Positions 14,034 to 22,623 of a stretch of DNA of 52,732 nt are shown here, piece after piece. The stretch covers positions 1 through 52,732 of the forward strand of contig CAZVFX010000042.1 of NCBI GenBank assembly GCA_964626565.1, in the 5' to 3' direction. This DNA comes from CAZVFX01 sp964626565 (GTDB taxonomy: Bacteria > Myxococcota_A > UBA9042 > CAIXZC01). Numbering within the stretch: the first letter of the stretch is position 1; each line of letters starts with the position of its first letter. Position numbers and translations under genes: made by a program. A model generated the notes under the pieces. The model was not told where the DNA came from and did not search any database. It was given only the letters and a program-made list of their open reading frames with translations.

Positions 14034-16301
14034 ATGCTTCGCTACATATTGTTGTGTTTCGTTCTGTCGAACTTTGCTTTGGCCTGCGGCGGCGGGGACA
14101 ACGGCGGCAAAGACGCCGTCCCGGACTCACCTGCGGTAGACACGGGAGCGGATGCAGCGCCGGAGATCGTGATTCCCGATGTCGTTGCGGAAGTCACGCC
14201 CGATATTCCGGCGGAAATTCCGCCTTTGCCGGACGTGTCCGATGGCACCCCGGAGCCAGACATTGTCGAGGGCCTTCCGCCGCTTCCCACCCAGCCGCCC
14301 CTGGCCACGCCGGCCGATCCGCTGGAAGGGACAGACCTCGAAAGCTGCGCCCTGTTTCTGGAAGAGCGCTGCGTGGACGGCCAGTTGCAGTCCTGCGCAA
14401 TATACGACACCGCGGGCGGAGAGTACGTCGACGAACCACACCCGCTGCTGAAGCGGGCGTACCTGTACGATCGTTGGCGGGACCTGTACAACTCCCCCGA
14501 CGGTCAGGCAGTGGATCGCGACTTCAACACCAGCGTACCCGCGGGTACGCCGGAAAGTGAATGGGGCAAGCCCGAGAATTTCGCGGGCTACTGGGGCTCC
14601 GGGGACGGCGGCATATGGACCGGCTGGTCCACCGTCGCATCTATTCTGCGTTATGCCCGGACCGGCACTGAAGCCGACTACCAGCGCATGGAGCAGCAGG
14701 TGCGGGACATGGTCACCATGTACGATGTTACCGGCGTGCCGGGATATGTATGCAGGTACCATTTCCTGCTGGTGCCGGAAGGTGCGCCCAACGATCCTGA
14801 CCACATCCTGCGCTGGGAAAATGCGGTGAATCTGGATCACCATGACCGCCTGGTGGCCAATCCTGAAGGTCTCGACAACCTTCCCGCCATCTACACTGAA
14901 GGGATCACCGATGCGGAAGGCAAAGTGTGGGAAGGGACGCCCATGTGGCATGGAAGACCCTCCATCGATCAAAACACCGGACCGATGACTTCACTGCCCA
15001 TGGCCTATTCGTTGCTGAAGGACGAGGCGCTGAAAGACAAGATCGAGTACCACCTGACGTGCTATCTGAAAAGGCTGCAGCGCATCGAACTGATCAACCT
15101 CCAGGAAAACCCCGACCTGGTCGAAGGTATGCTGGCCTATTTCAGTGTGGGCGAGTTGTCTTTGGACCCGGACGACATCGACTTGACCCAGTTGGACAGA
15201 ATCGTGGGCTACGTCAATCGACAGGTGAACGTCGCCAACGAAGACACGTTCGACTTCTCCTGCCCCGACTCGGTGCAAATGGAGCCGTGGCGGGTGATCG
15301 ATGCGGCTTCCGAGACTTTCCTGCTGGACATGCTGGATCTGATTGCGGACATGGGCACCGAAGAAGGGCGGCCTAACCAGATCGACCACTATTACTTCCC
15401 CAGCATCCGCGGCGGCGACGCCATGCACCTTATGCACCTGGCCACCATGGCGTACTATTTCACCGGCGACGAGCAATACCGGGAGTTCCTGTACGAAGAG
15501 CTCATCGGCAATATCAACACCATCGGTGTGGCTCACACGGCAGGCGCTTTCGACCTGCCCAAGTTCTGCAAGAGCTACTACGGCGACCAGATCACATTCG
15601 GACCGTGGTGGGCGTTCCTGCACTTGCTGGGAGATTCGGACCTGAAGGACGAAATGGCCCAAGCTTATCACGCTGAAATGTGGGACAAGCTGGTGAAACC
15701 CGCGGGCAACGTTGATTTCAACATCATGTATGCCGGCGCACTGCCGGAAGCGGTGGCGCTGGATAAAGAGCAAGCTCTTTCCTATGCGCTGGACCAACTA
15801 CAATGGATGGGCGGCAACGGCGGCCTGCCTCAGGGTTCTCCCGAGGACCCTGCCTGGCTGGACGACCCGCGGCGAAGTTATGCGGTGACCCCTGACATGG
15901 TGATGGCCGCAACTCCCGACGGCATCGAGGCGGTGTGCCCCACTGAGTCGGAGCTGGCGGTGTGTACGGCCGACATCGAGATTCTGGGTATCAAGCTGCC
16001 CAACCTCGCCGGCATGAAAACCCACGACTGTGCCGACAACCCGTACGAATGTGAAGTTTCGGACGGCCAGTGCGTGCGCAAGCAGACGTCCGGCCCGCTG
16101 CCCGTGCATTTGCGGGAGTACACCGACTATCTGTGGCAACGCAATCCGTTTGAGTTGGGCAAGGGTGCCGGCCTCGAAGGGGGCAGACAGTACGCGGGGT
16201 CCGACTACTCAGTCCCCTACTGGAACGCCCGCCGTTACGGCTTCATCACCGAAGGAGAAGGCCAGGTGCTGGTCTGGCAGGACGCGGGGACCTGCGAATA
16301 A
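14034..16301 (+). CDS. Large lipoprotein of unknown function
   Basis: ATG 14034 is chosen because GGAGG lies 5 bp upstream and because it begins the signal MLRYILLCFVLSNFALAC, which ends in an LAC lipobox (755 residues). An acidic/Pro tether covers residues 20-95. The large remaining domain has no repeats and relatively few Cys. It is rich in Trp, Tyr, Asp and His (YWGSGDGGIWTGWSTV, NLDHHDRLVANP, EGTPMWHGRPSIDQNTGP, HYYFPSIRGGDAMHL). Alternating helical segments with such motifs recall alpha/alpha-toroid glycosidase-like folds, but no family was recognised. A short Cys-containing C-terminal part (CADNPYECEVSDGQC) follows. Probably anchored in the outer membrane. A hairpin covers its ribosome site. 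Confidence 0.8.
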   Translation: MLRYILLCFVLSNFALACGGGDNGGKDAVPDSPAVDTGADAAPEIVIPDVVAEVTPDIPAEIPPLPDVSDGTPEPDIVEGLPPLPTQPPLATPADPLEGTDLESCALFLEERCVDGQLQSCAIYDTAGGEYVDEPHPLLKRAYLYDRWRDLYNSPDGQAVDRDFNTSVPAGTPESEWGKPENFAGYWGSGDGGIWTGWSTVASILRYARTGTEADYQRMEQQVRDMVTMYDVTGVPGYVCRYHFLLVPEGAPNDPDHILRWENAVNLDHHDRLVANPEGLDNLPAIYTEGITDAEGKVWEGTPMWHGRPSIDQNTGPMTSLPMAYSLLKDEALKDKIEYHLTCYLKRLQRIELINLQENPDLVEGMLAYFSVGELSLDPDDIDLTQLDRIVGYVNRQVNVANEDTFDFSCPDSVQMEPWRVIDAASETFLLDMLDLIADMGTEEGRPNQIDHYYFPSIRGGDAMHLMHLATMAYYFTGDEQYREFLYEELIGNINTIGVAHTAGAFDLPKFCKSYYGDQITFGPWWAFLHLLGDSDLKDEMAQAYHAEMWDKLVKPAGNVDFNIMYAGALPEAVALDKEQALSYALDQLQWMGGNGGLPQGSPEDPAWLDDPRRSYAVTPDMVMAATPDGIEAVCPTESELAVCTADIEILGIKLPNLAGMKTHDCADNPYECEVSDGQCVRKQTSGPLPVHLREYTDYLWQRNPFELGKGAGLEGGRQYAGSDYSVPYWNARRYGFITEGEGQVLVWQDAGTCE

Positions 16302-16309
16302 CGGCGGTT

Positions 16310-16756
16310 TCAGGCTTCGTAGGCTTCGATCAAACCGCGAACATTATCAGGCAACGGCACCGGCTTGCCGGCCGCGTAGTCATACGACACTTGAACGGAT
16401 CGGCCTCGGGCCATGGGCTGATTCGACTTTTCGTCCACCAGCAGATACTCGAAATCGAAGCTGCTGTTTCCGATGCGGCTGGTGCGCAGGTAGACGACAA
16501 GGTCGGTGTCCAGCATCACCGGCGCCAAGAACGTGCAGGTGATCTCGGCGATAATGAAAGGGAACCGCTCGCTTGCCTCAGCAGATTCGTCGGTCGCCAG
16601 CTTGATCGCCTTTACGTATCCCTCCCTGGCCATTTCGAAATAGGTGATGTAGACCGCGTTGTTCACGTGACCAAGGGCGTCCAGATCCCTGAAACGAATT
16701 TGCACCGGGCGTTTGAACTTGAACTGGTCGGAAGTCGAGTGAGTGGGCTCGGACAC
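16310..16756 (-). CDS. Acyl-CoA thioesterase, 4HBT (YbgC/FadM-like) hotdog fold
   Basis: The GTG start at 16756 follows GGAGG by 5 bp. The 148-residue protein has the active-site segment IRFRDLDALGHVNNAVYITY followed by FEMARE. This is the 4HBT signature, with the catalytic Asp in RDLDALGHV. The length is that of a single hotdog domain, which would work as a dimer or tetramer hydrolysing acyl-CoA thioesters in the cytoplasm. Substrate chain length cannot be read from the sequence. It is the last gene of a minus-strand run and ends 9 bp from the convergent lipoprotein gene. Confidence 0.9.
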   Translation of the reverse strand: MSEPTHSTSDQFKFKRPVQIRFRDLDALGHVNNAVYITYFEMAREGYVKAIKLATDESAEASERFPFIIAEITCTFLAPVMLDTDLVVYLRTSRIGNSSFDFEYLLVDEKSNQPMARGRSVQVSYDYAAGKPVPLPDNVRGLIEAYEA

Positions 16757-16826
16757 AGTTTCCTCCGAGGCATAAAATGGGCATCGGCCAGGTTCGAGAC
16801 AATAGCTGCAGGCCCTGAAGCCGGGC

Positions 16827-17339
16827 CTACCTTCCGTGGACCATGGTCTTGGCTCCCTTCTTCCGGAAGTAGACCTCGATCTTTCCGCCGCCCTTCACCC
16901 GGGTAACAAGGCCCAAACCCAACGTCTTGTGCTTCAACAGGTCTTCTTCGATGAAGGTCTCGGTGATGGCATATTTTCGCGGTTTGCCCAGCTCTTTCCC
17001 CTCTATCATCTTGTCGAATTCCTCTTCCGGCACGGGGGGAGGCGGGGGCTCTTTCTTCTTTCTTGTCGCAGGCTTCTTCTTCGCCGCAGGCTTCTTCTTC
17101 TTCGCCGCCACGGTCACCGATTTTTTGCCATCCCCCTCGTCGCGGACCACCACTTTGGCCTTGGCCTTGGGCTTTGTCTTCGGCGGAGCTATGTACCTGT
17201 GCTCACTGTCGCAGGTGTTGCACTTCACCTTCTTGGGCTTGGCGTCCACCATTGCTACGATGGTGTGCCGCTTCACGGTCTTGCACTTTGTACATTTGGC
17301 TTCGACCTCCTTGCCGGCGGTCAATTCCACGTCAGTCAT
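16827..17339 (-). CDS. Zinc-ribbon protein with Lys-rich linker and Tudor-like C-terminus
   Basis: A perfect AAGGAG precedes the ATG at 17339. Residues 13-45 hold two CxxC pairs (CTKC, CNTC), a zinc ribbon. Residues 55-100 are a Lys/Ala/Pro-rich basic linker (KKKKPAAKKKPATRKKKE), likely disordered and nucleic-acid-binding. The C-terminal 50 residues (KHKTLGLGLVTRVKGGGKIE, VYFRKKGAKTMVH) resemble the small SH3/Tudor-like domain seen at the C-terminus of UvrD/PcrA and in CarD-type proteins (H-FGxGxV...KIxVxF...LVH). A role in nucleoid or transcription-complex binding is plausible inference. The gene sits 25 bp downstream of the exported-protein gene. Confidence 0.75.
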   Translation of the reverse strand: MTDVELTAGKEVEAKCTKCKTVKRHTIVAMVDAKPKKVKCNTCDSEHRYIAPPKTKPKAKAKVVVRDEGDGKKSVTVAAKKKKPAAKKKPATRKKKEPPPPPVPEEEFDKMIEGKELGKPRKYAITETFIEEDLLKHKTLGLGLVTRVKGGGKIEVYFRKKGAKTMVHGR

Positions 17340-17364
17340 TGGGTCTCCTTCACACGGGTGAACA

Positions 17365-17904
17365 TCATGGGCCCAGCGTCATGGGCCGATAGTTTACAAT
17401 CGCTGCGATGAGGCGCAAGTTGATTCCTGCAGTCACAAGGACAATATGTCCACGTTCGCCATCATCGACGGTGGTCAAATAGCCGGCAGCGAGCTTTATC
17501 ATTTCCGTTCCCTGGCTATCATCAAAATCCAACAGATTCAAAGTCAACTCCCCTCCGGCATGGTGTCGGTGCCGGTCGGTGAAGGCCACCGGGTATCCCC
17601 ACGGATACATGTATACCGGCCCCACCCCCCAGATATTGTACGAGTAGCCGCGCCCGCCCGCTCTTCCGACGGTAAGCAGCAGATCAACCTTGCCGCCTCC
17701 CAGACCGCTCTCTCCCGAGATAGCATAACCCGCCGCGCAAGTCGAACACAACTGTCCCTGTAGCCCAAGCTGCAAAGATGCGAGCAGGGGCACACCCGCG
17801 TTCAAATAGGGTCCGACAGGAGATGTCTCCGCCCGGATGGTCGGGACCGCGGCCAGGCCCCACACAACGAAAAACAAGACAACCGGCGGTAGTCCCCTAG
17901 TCAT
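17365..17904 (-). CDS. Exported protein of unknown function, coupled to the GH1 gene
   Basis: The start is placed at ATG 17904, which overlaps the end of the upstream glycosidase gene by 8 bp (ATGACTAG contains its stop), suggesting translational coupling. The 179-residue product begins with the signal peptide MTRGLPPVVLFFVVWGLAAV, cleaved near IRA-ET. The mature part is rich in Gly, Leu and aromatic residues in short alternating stretches (YSYNIWGVGPVYMYPWGYPV), as in small outer-membrane barrels. No family was recognised. A longer frame to 17976 lacks a credible start. Confidence 0.65.
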   Translation of the reverse strand: MTRGLPPVVLFFVVWGLAAVPTIRAETSPVGPYLNAGVPLLASLQLGLQGQLCSTCAAGYAISGESGLGGGKVDLLLTVGRAGGRGYSYNIWGVGPVYMYPWGYPVAFTDRHRHHAGGELTLNLLDFDDSQGTEMIKLAAGYLTTVDDGERGHIVLVTAGINLRLIAAIVNYRPMTLGP

Positions 17905-19585
17905 TTCCGGTCGCCTCCCCGAGAGGCCCGTTGCCGCCCCACCGGTCCAGCAACTCCTGCGTAATCCCGCCCGCAACAGCTATCTGCCCGTACACCTCTG
18001 CTGCCACCGTCGGCGACCGGGCAAAGTCGTTGTCATAGTCCACGGAAAACAGACCGAACCGAACCGCAAAACCTCGGCCCCACTCGAAATTATCAAGCAG
18101 GGACCAATGGTAGTAGCCTTCCAGCGGAATCCCCTGCTCTACCGCCTCATGGCACGCCTCGAGATGGCGCACAATGGAACCGGCGCGCTTGTTATCGTAG
18201 TCGGCAAAGCCGTGCTCAGTGATTACGATGGGAAGCCCCGGGTACCGCTGGTCGAGCAGTTTCAGCACCTCCAACAGGCCCTCCGGGTCGTGCTGCCTTC
18301 CGAACACCTCCGGCGGCACTTCGTCGCCCAGGGGGAAATCGAGGGTCGGCGGAGGCGGACAGCCTGCCGCTACCTGCACCTGCAGCAACACTTCGTCATC
18401 GATGTTGGTGCAGGGCACACCCCACAGCGCCGGATGCACCTGGACACCCACCACCACTGTTGACGCATAGTACTGCAAGCCCAGCAGGTCCACCGTGTTC
18501 TCCCACTCGGGGTGATGCTCTTCCGGCACGGTGTCGAAGTCAGCATCGAGCATGCCGGTGATGGCCGCGTCGAATGCGAGGTACGTGGCCAGAGATTCTG
18601 CCTGGCGTGCAGCTTCCACGTCTTTGTCGTTGCCCGGGTCCGCGGGCCTGGCCATGCCGGTGCCGGTAGTGAATCCCACCCTGGCCGCCGCGCCGTCACC
18701 GTCGGCGTCAACCGCGTCGGAGTCGTGGATAGCGTGGTAGCAGGCAGCGTGTGCCTCCAGCAGGCTTCTCAGCACCGGCAGCGCTACTTCGTCCATCTCC
18801 TCCGCCGTATTCGCGGTGAGCCCCGGCGGGAATTCGCCGGATACCGCGACTCCCAGCCAGTAGCCGGTCAACTCGTTGATTGTCATCCACTCGTCAGTGT
18901 ATTCCCCAAATTCGGCAGCCATCTTGCCGCAAAAAGCGGCGAAAACCGCGGGCGCCTCCGGATTGGTCCAGAAGCAGAAGTCGGTATCAGAAGGCCCGTC
19001 GGCACAAAACGAGTCGTTGAACGGCTCAGACAGCTTGGTCAGGTCGGAGAACCACTGGGGTTCGGTGAAATGGTGCAAAGTCACCGACGGGGTAATCCCC
19101 CGAGCCTTCAGCGCTTCGAACACCGCCTTGTAGTGAGCGATTTCCGCCTCGTCGTATTGCCCTCGCACCGGTTCGATACGTGACCATTCGATGGAGAAGC
19201 GAAAGGTATCCAGGCCCATGGACTGGGCCAGGTCGAGGTCCTTTTCGAACCGGTTGTAGTGATCCACTGCAAGTCCGGACGGTTCGACGGTGTGGCCCTC
19301 GAACTGGGGCAGGGTTTCCCACCACGTCCAACTGTTGGTCTGTCCCCCTTCCACCTGGTGTGCCGCGCAGGCAGCGCCAAAGCGAAACGCGGGCGGAAAC
19401 CCCAGTGCCGGCGGCTGCTCGATTTCCACCGCGATATCAGGTTGAACGACCTCTGCCACCGGAGCAGCATCAGATGTCGCCGACGACCCTCCACAACCAG
19501 CGGCAGCCAGGCTGAAGCAGAGCACAGCCAACCCTATGCGGCACATCACCGCCGACACTCTTTGCACGCTGTGATTGACACCCAT
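17897..19585 (-). CDS. GH1 beta-glucosidase-like lipoprotein
   Basis: A frame from 19615 exists, but the promoter places the transcript start near 19607, so ATG 19585 (after GAGGGGGCGGG) is preferred; 562 residues. The signal ends at SLAAAGC, a lipobox, so the enzyme should be membrane-anchored and exported, unlike most GH1 enzymes, which are cytoplasmic. The GH1 landmarks are present: RFGAACAAHQVEGG, FRFSIEWSRIEP, the acid/base region TINEL (near residue 235; usually TxNEP) and the nucleophile ITEHG (near 456; usually ITENG). Both catalytic Glu are kept. It probably hydrolyses beta-glycosides in the periplasm or at the surface. The NEP-to-NEL change may alter specificity. Confidence 0.9.
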   Translation of the reverse strand: MGVNHSVQRVSAVMCRIGLAVLCFSLAAAGCGGSSATSDAAPVAEVVQPDIAVEIEQPPALGFPPAFRFGAACAAHQVEGGQTNSWTWWETLPQFEGHTVEPSGLAVDHYNRFEKDLDLAQSMGLDTFRFSIEWSRIEPVRGQYDEAEIAHYKAVFEALKARGITPSVTLHHFTEPQWFSDLTKLSEPFNDSFCADGPSDTDFCFWTNPEAPAVFAAFCGKMAAEFGEYTDEWMTINELTGYWLGVAVSGEFPPGLTANTAEEMDEVALPVLRSLLEAHAACYHAIHDSDAVDADGDGAAARVGFTTGTGMARPADPGNDKDVEAARQAESLATYLAFDAAITGMLDADFDTVPEEHHPEWENTVDLLGLQYYASTVVVGVQVHPALWGVPCTNIDDEVLLQVQVAAGCPPPPTLDFPLGDEVPPEVFGRQHDPEGLLEVLKLLDQRYPGLPIVITEHGFADYDNKRAGSIVRHLEACHEAVEQGIPLEGYYHWSLLDNFEWGRGFAVRFGLFSVDYDNDFARSPTVAAEVYGQIAVAGGITQELLDRWGGNGPLGEATGND

Positions 19586-19613
19586 GCGCACCCGCCCCCT
19601 CACGGTTGCGGGC

Positions 19614-19643
19614 ACAGTAGAACACGGGCGAGGCCCGTGTCAA
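19614..19643 (-). promoter_or_regulatory. Promoter with operator-like palindrome for the GH1 gene
   Basis: On the minus strand TTGACA (19643-19638, perfect consensus), an 18-bp spacer and TACTGT (19619-19614). The spacer and the end of the -35 box are occupied by ACACGGGC-GAG-GCCCGTGT (19622-19640), a perfect 8-bp inverted repeat. A dimeric repressor bound there would block RNA polymerase. The same hairpin could instead be read as a terminator of the upstream beta-helix gene, but no T-run follows. Confidence 0.6.
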
Positions 19644-19681
19644 GGGTGGCTTCGAATCGAGCTTTTCCGGTCCTTCAGGCC

Positions 19682-21754
19682 CTACTCCGCAGTCTCGAAG
19701 GCACCCAGATCGGGTGCCGAACCGTTGTACTCGACCTGGCCGGAGTCGAACCCGGCGTTGATGGCCGGAGAACCGGCCTGCAGTTGGTACTCGTTGCCCT
19801 CCGGATTCACGAACAACGGGTCCTGCAGCACGGTGCCCTCGCCGGGACCGGCCCCGCCCATGCCCGCGGCGAAGTTCTTATTCTTGCACATTGGGGGCCC
19901 CGGCGGGCACGAAAGCCCTGTGCCGTTGTTGCCGGCCGCCAGGTTGTGGTGGTTGTTTCCGAAAGGCTCGAACAAACCTGCCTTGACGTTCATGAAGAAA
20001 ATGTTGTTGGCGATTTCAATCGAACTCTGGCTGTTGTTCCTGACTCCCGTCACATCATTGTACGCAGTGACGTTGTGGTAGACCCACCCCTCAACGAGCC
20101 CTTCCAGGTAGATGCCGTTGGCCCCGTTGCCGTAAGCGACGTTGCCTAAGTACCTGCAGTGCGAACTGCCGACGCCACTGCCGAGACACGCCAGGCCGTT
20201 GTTGGTGCTTGAATACACCGTGTTGTTGCGCAGCTCGACGTAGGTGTCGGTGCCGGCATAACCCTCACCGGAATACTCGTTGCGCACGCCGATGCCCGTG
20301 ACCTGGGAATCGTACACGGTGTTGCCTTCAACGATCACCGGCTCCTCGGCTGTACCTGCACCATCCACACCGATGCAGGCCAGATACTTGGGCAGCACGT
20401 CATCGTGCCCGTTGTTGTAGGACACGTTGTTCCGCACGATGGTGATGGTTCGTTCGTCAATTGCCTTCCCGGGCTCCCCCTGGATGTCGCCCTGGCGCTG
20501 GGTGATCCCGCCCCACCCGTTCTCATAAACTATGTTGTCTTCGATGAGAGTCTTCGCACCGTGCCTGGAGCCGATTCCGGGGGAAGCATGGTCGGGATGC
20601 CCGGGCACATAGTTCCAGAACGACTCGCCGCCCCGGAAGATAGCGCACGAGTAGTGGTTGTTCCCGAACCCAAGCCCGTTGTTCTCGTAGGAGATATTGT
20701 TGAGGGCCAGCGGCGATGGCCGATGCTCGATGTTGGAAGTGCGAAAATCCACTACCGAGCCTTCGTCGTTGGTCTCCTTGAAACTGGCGTGGACGCCTAC
20801 TCCCGTGGAGCCGTTGTACCTGATTATGTTGTTACGCACCACCGGTGAGCTGCCGCGGCAGTTGATGGCGTGGGCGTGCCCCGGAATGGTGTGATCCTGC
20901 CACGGCATGTACTCGATGGTGAAACCGTCCAGGATTGAGTTTCTCGTGGTCCCTTTGGCAAAATCCACCATGGGCAGCTTCGAACCGTAGTCATCGTAGT
21001 TGCCGGTGAGCACGGTCCGCAGTGTCCTTTTCAATACCTTGCGGTGAGCGGTGGAGGTCTCGAGGACCTCCTTCTTGGCGGTGTCATAGTACAGGCCCAG
21101 GTCGATCCGCTCGGTGGTCAGTTCCACCTCTTCATCGCCGTCCGCGGTTTCACCGTCTTCACCAATGACATCGCTGTAAATGGCCACATCCTTGCCTTCC
21201 ACCACCAGGTACTCCTGGTAGACTCCGGGCCGCACGATGATGACGTCGCAATGGACGGACGCGTCGATGGCTGCCTGGATAGTCTCGAAGTCCTGGCCCC
21301 CGTCCTTTCCCACCGTCCACACCTGGCGGTCGTCTACCGAATCGCACCGAGGCCTGCTAGCCTCCTGCTGAGCCAGGATCTGTACGCACACTTCGAAAGG
21401 ATTCGGCTCCCAGTTGGCTTCGTAGTCTTCCTCCGGGACGGGCAGGCCGGCAACCTGCTCCGCCTCCACCGAGTCGACCTGCAAGTCAGCCTCCACCGCC
21501 AGGTCGTCGACCAGGTCGATGGGAGGCGCGCTCCCATCCTCCGTCAGGTCAGGTTCCCTTCCATCGGCAGTAGTCAGGTCGCCCCGGGGCTTCAGATCAA
21601 GCGGCGGAATGATCGGCAACTCTTCCGAAAGGTCCATGGTCTGAGTATCCGGGACTGCATCACCCTCGACGACCTTCTTGCTGGTGGAACTGCCGCATGC
21701 AAAAGCCACACATAACACCATTGCCCATATGAGCTTCATCGAGTCTATTCGCAA
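19682..21754 (-). CDS. Right-handed beta-helix lipoprotein
   Basis: The start is probably the TTG at 21754: GGAGG ends 6 bp upstream of it, while the next ATG (21739) is 21 bp away. Either way the signal runs through MKLIWAMVLCVAFAC, ending in a lipobox. A tether rich in Asp, Glu, Pro and Leu spans residues 25-115. From DFETIQAAIDASV (residue 155) onward the protein shows the repeated short strands and N/G turns of a parallel beta-helix (NosD/DUF1565 type). Examples are IVRPGVYQEYLVVEGKDV, NNIIRYNGSTGVGV, IVRNNVSYNNGHDD and VELRNNTVYSSTNNG. Such folds are common in polysaccharide lyases and adhesins, but no lyase catalytic residues can be assigned. Outer-membrane anchored. Confidence 0.85.
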   Translation of the reverse strand: MRIDSMKLIWAMVLCVAFACGSSTSKKVVEGDAVPDTQTMDLSEELPIIPPLDLKPRGDLTTADGREPDLTEDGSAPPIDLVDDLAVEADLQVDSVEAEQVAGLPVPEEDYEANWEPNPFEVCVQILAQQEASRPRCDSVDDRQVWTVGKDGGQDFETIQAAIDASVHCDVIIVRPGVYQEYLVVEGKDVAIYSDVIGEDGETADGDEEVELTTERIDLGLYYDTAKKEVLETSTAHRKVLKRTLRTVLTGNYDDYGSKLPMVDFAKGTTRNSILDGFTIEYMPWQDHTIPGHAHAINCRGSSPVVRNNIIRYNGSTGVGVHASFKETNDEGSVVDFRTSNIEHRPSPLALNNISYENNGLGFGNNHYSCAIFRGGESFWNYVPGHPDHASPGIGSRHGAKTLIEDNIVYENGWGGITQRQGDIQGEPGKAIDERTITIVRNNVSYNNGHDDVLPKYLACIGVDGAGTAEEPVIVEGNTVYDSQVTGIGVRNEYSGEGYAGTDTYVELRNNTVYSSTNNGLACLGSGVGSSHCRYLGNVAYGNGANGIYLEGLVEGWVYHNVTAYNDVTGVRNNSQSSIEIANNIFFMNVKAGLFEPFGNNHHNLAAGNNGTGLSCPPGPPMCKNKNFAAGMGGAGPGEGTVLQDPLFVNPEGNEYQLQAGSPAINAGFDSGQVEYNGSAPDLGAFETAE

Positions 21755-21933
21755 AACAGTCCTCCTCGTGGTGCAATGAAGATACTACTCCATTCAGGGA
21801 GCCGGAATCGTCCTGCCCACGCCCGCTGCTCCGGCGCTGCATCATGGTGGTAAGTCTAGCCCTCTGAGCAGCGTTTGTGAACAGTTTCGTTGAATGACTT
21901 TTGCCAAAAGGTGAATTTTGCAGGCAAATCCCT

Positions 21934-21962
21934 TTGACAGGGCAGCCGCAGGTGCCTAATAT
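21934..21962 (+). promoter_or_regulatory. Sigma-70-type promoter for the 22001 gene
   Basis: TTGACA (21934-21939, perfect), a 17-bp spacer, TAATAT (21957-21962). The start would be near 21969, giving a leader of about 30 nt. Confidence 0.7.
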
Positions 21963-22000
21963 CCCTACTCGTAAGAATGATTTCCAACGGAGGAACTAGG

Positions 22001-22414
22001 ATGAAGAGGCTTGCAGGATTGTTAGCAGCAATCGTTATGATGGTAGCATTCGCGGCCCCCGGCCTGGCGGAAGACAAGGACACCCGGTTCGACGGTGCAC
22101 GTAGTGCGGTGGAAGCCGCTGGCGTGAAGATCGTCAAATCGCGGGTAGGCAAGGACTTCCGGGGCGGAGACGCACTGGTGATGGACACCTCGTTGAAGGC
22201 CGAAGACGCGGTGGACATGTTCCTGGAACTGTTCAAGACGCAGAAGGAACTCAACGGCTGGAAGGTAGCGGGGCTCGGCCACTCGGCCAAGACAGACGAC
22301 TGGAATGTCACTTTCCGCAGCGGCGAGTACACCCAGGTCGTGAAAATCAAGCGCGCCGAGAACGGCAGCGAGATGACCGTCCGCGTAAAAAGGCACGTTC
22401 CCATCAAGCCGTAA
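22001..22414 (+). CDS. Small periplasmic protein of unknown function
   Basis: ATG 22001 follows GGAGGAACTAGG. The first 24 residues (MKRLAGLLAAIVMMVAFAAP, then GLA) are a classic Sec signal peptide with an Ala-rich cleavage site. The mature protein is about 113 residues, lacks Cys, and mixes acidic and basic residues (VKIVKSRVGKDFRGGDALVM, ... FRSGEYTQVVKIKRAENGSE). The predicted alternation of helix and strand suggests one small alpha/beta domain, with the last 45 residues probably a beta-sheet. No family recognised. It stands alone, transcribed from its own strong promoter, upstream of the sigma factor gene. Confidence 0.75.
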   Translation: MKRLAGLLAAIVMMVAFAAPGLAEDKDTRFDGARSAVEAAGVKIVKSRVGKDFRGGDALVMDTSLKAEDAVDMFLELFKTQKELNGWKVAGLGHSAKTDDWNVTFRSGEYTQVVKIKRAENGSEMTVRVKRHVPIKP

Positions 22415-22494
22415 CGATTTCAGGCAGGAAGCACCCTCCAAGTTGTTCCTCGCTACCTGGCGAATCGCCGTAGTTCACCCTCCCAAACCACATG

Positions 22495-22523
22495 TTGAGT
22501 ATGCGCAGAAATTGGTGTATCTT
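22495..22523 (+). promoter_or_regulatory. Candidate promoter for the sigma factor gene
   Basis: TTGAGT (22495-22500), a 17-bp spacer, TATCTT (22518-22523). The start would be near 22530, leaving a leader of about 95 nt before the ATG at 22624. Confidence 0.5.
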
Positions 22524-22623
22524 GGTAGTGGAAGAAGAACTGCCAGTTTGTTGACACATTCCGCGGTACTGAGGCGTTATTTGACGGTGGAATGAGGCTT
22601 GTGCGGCGTGGGCGGAGGGGCGG

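Noticed and set aside
17400..17763. Possible tRNA or other RNA gene in intergenic stretches
   Set aside because: No cloverleaf-forming segment with conserved T-arm or anticodon features was found here or in the other gaps examined by eye.
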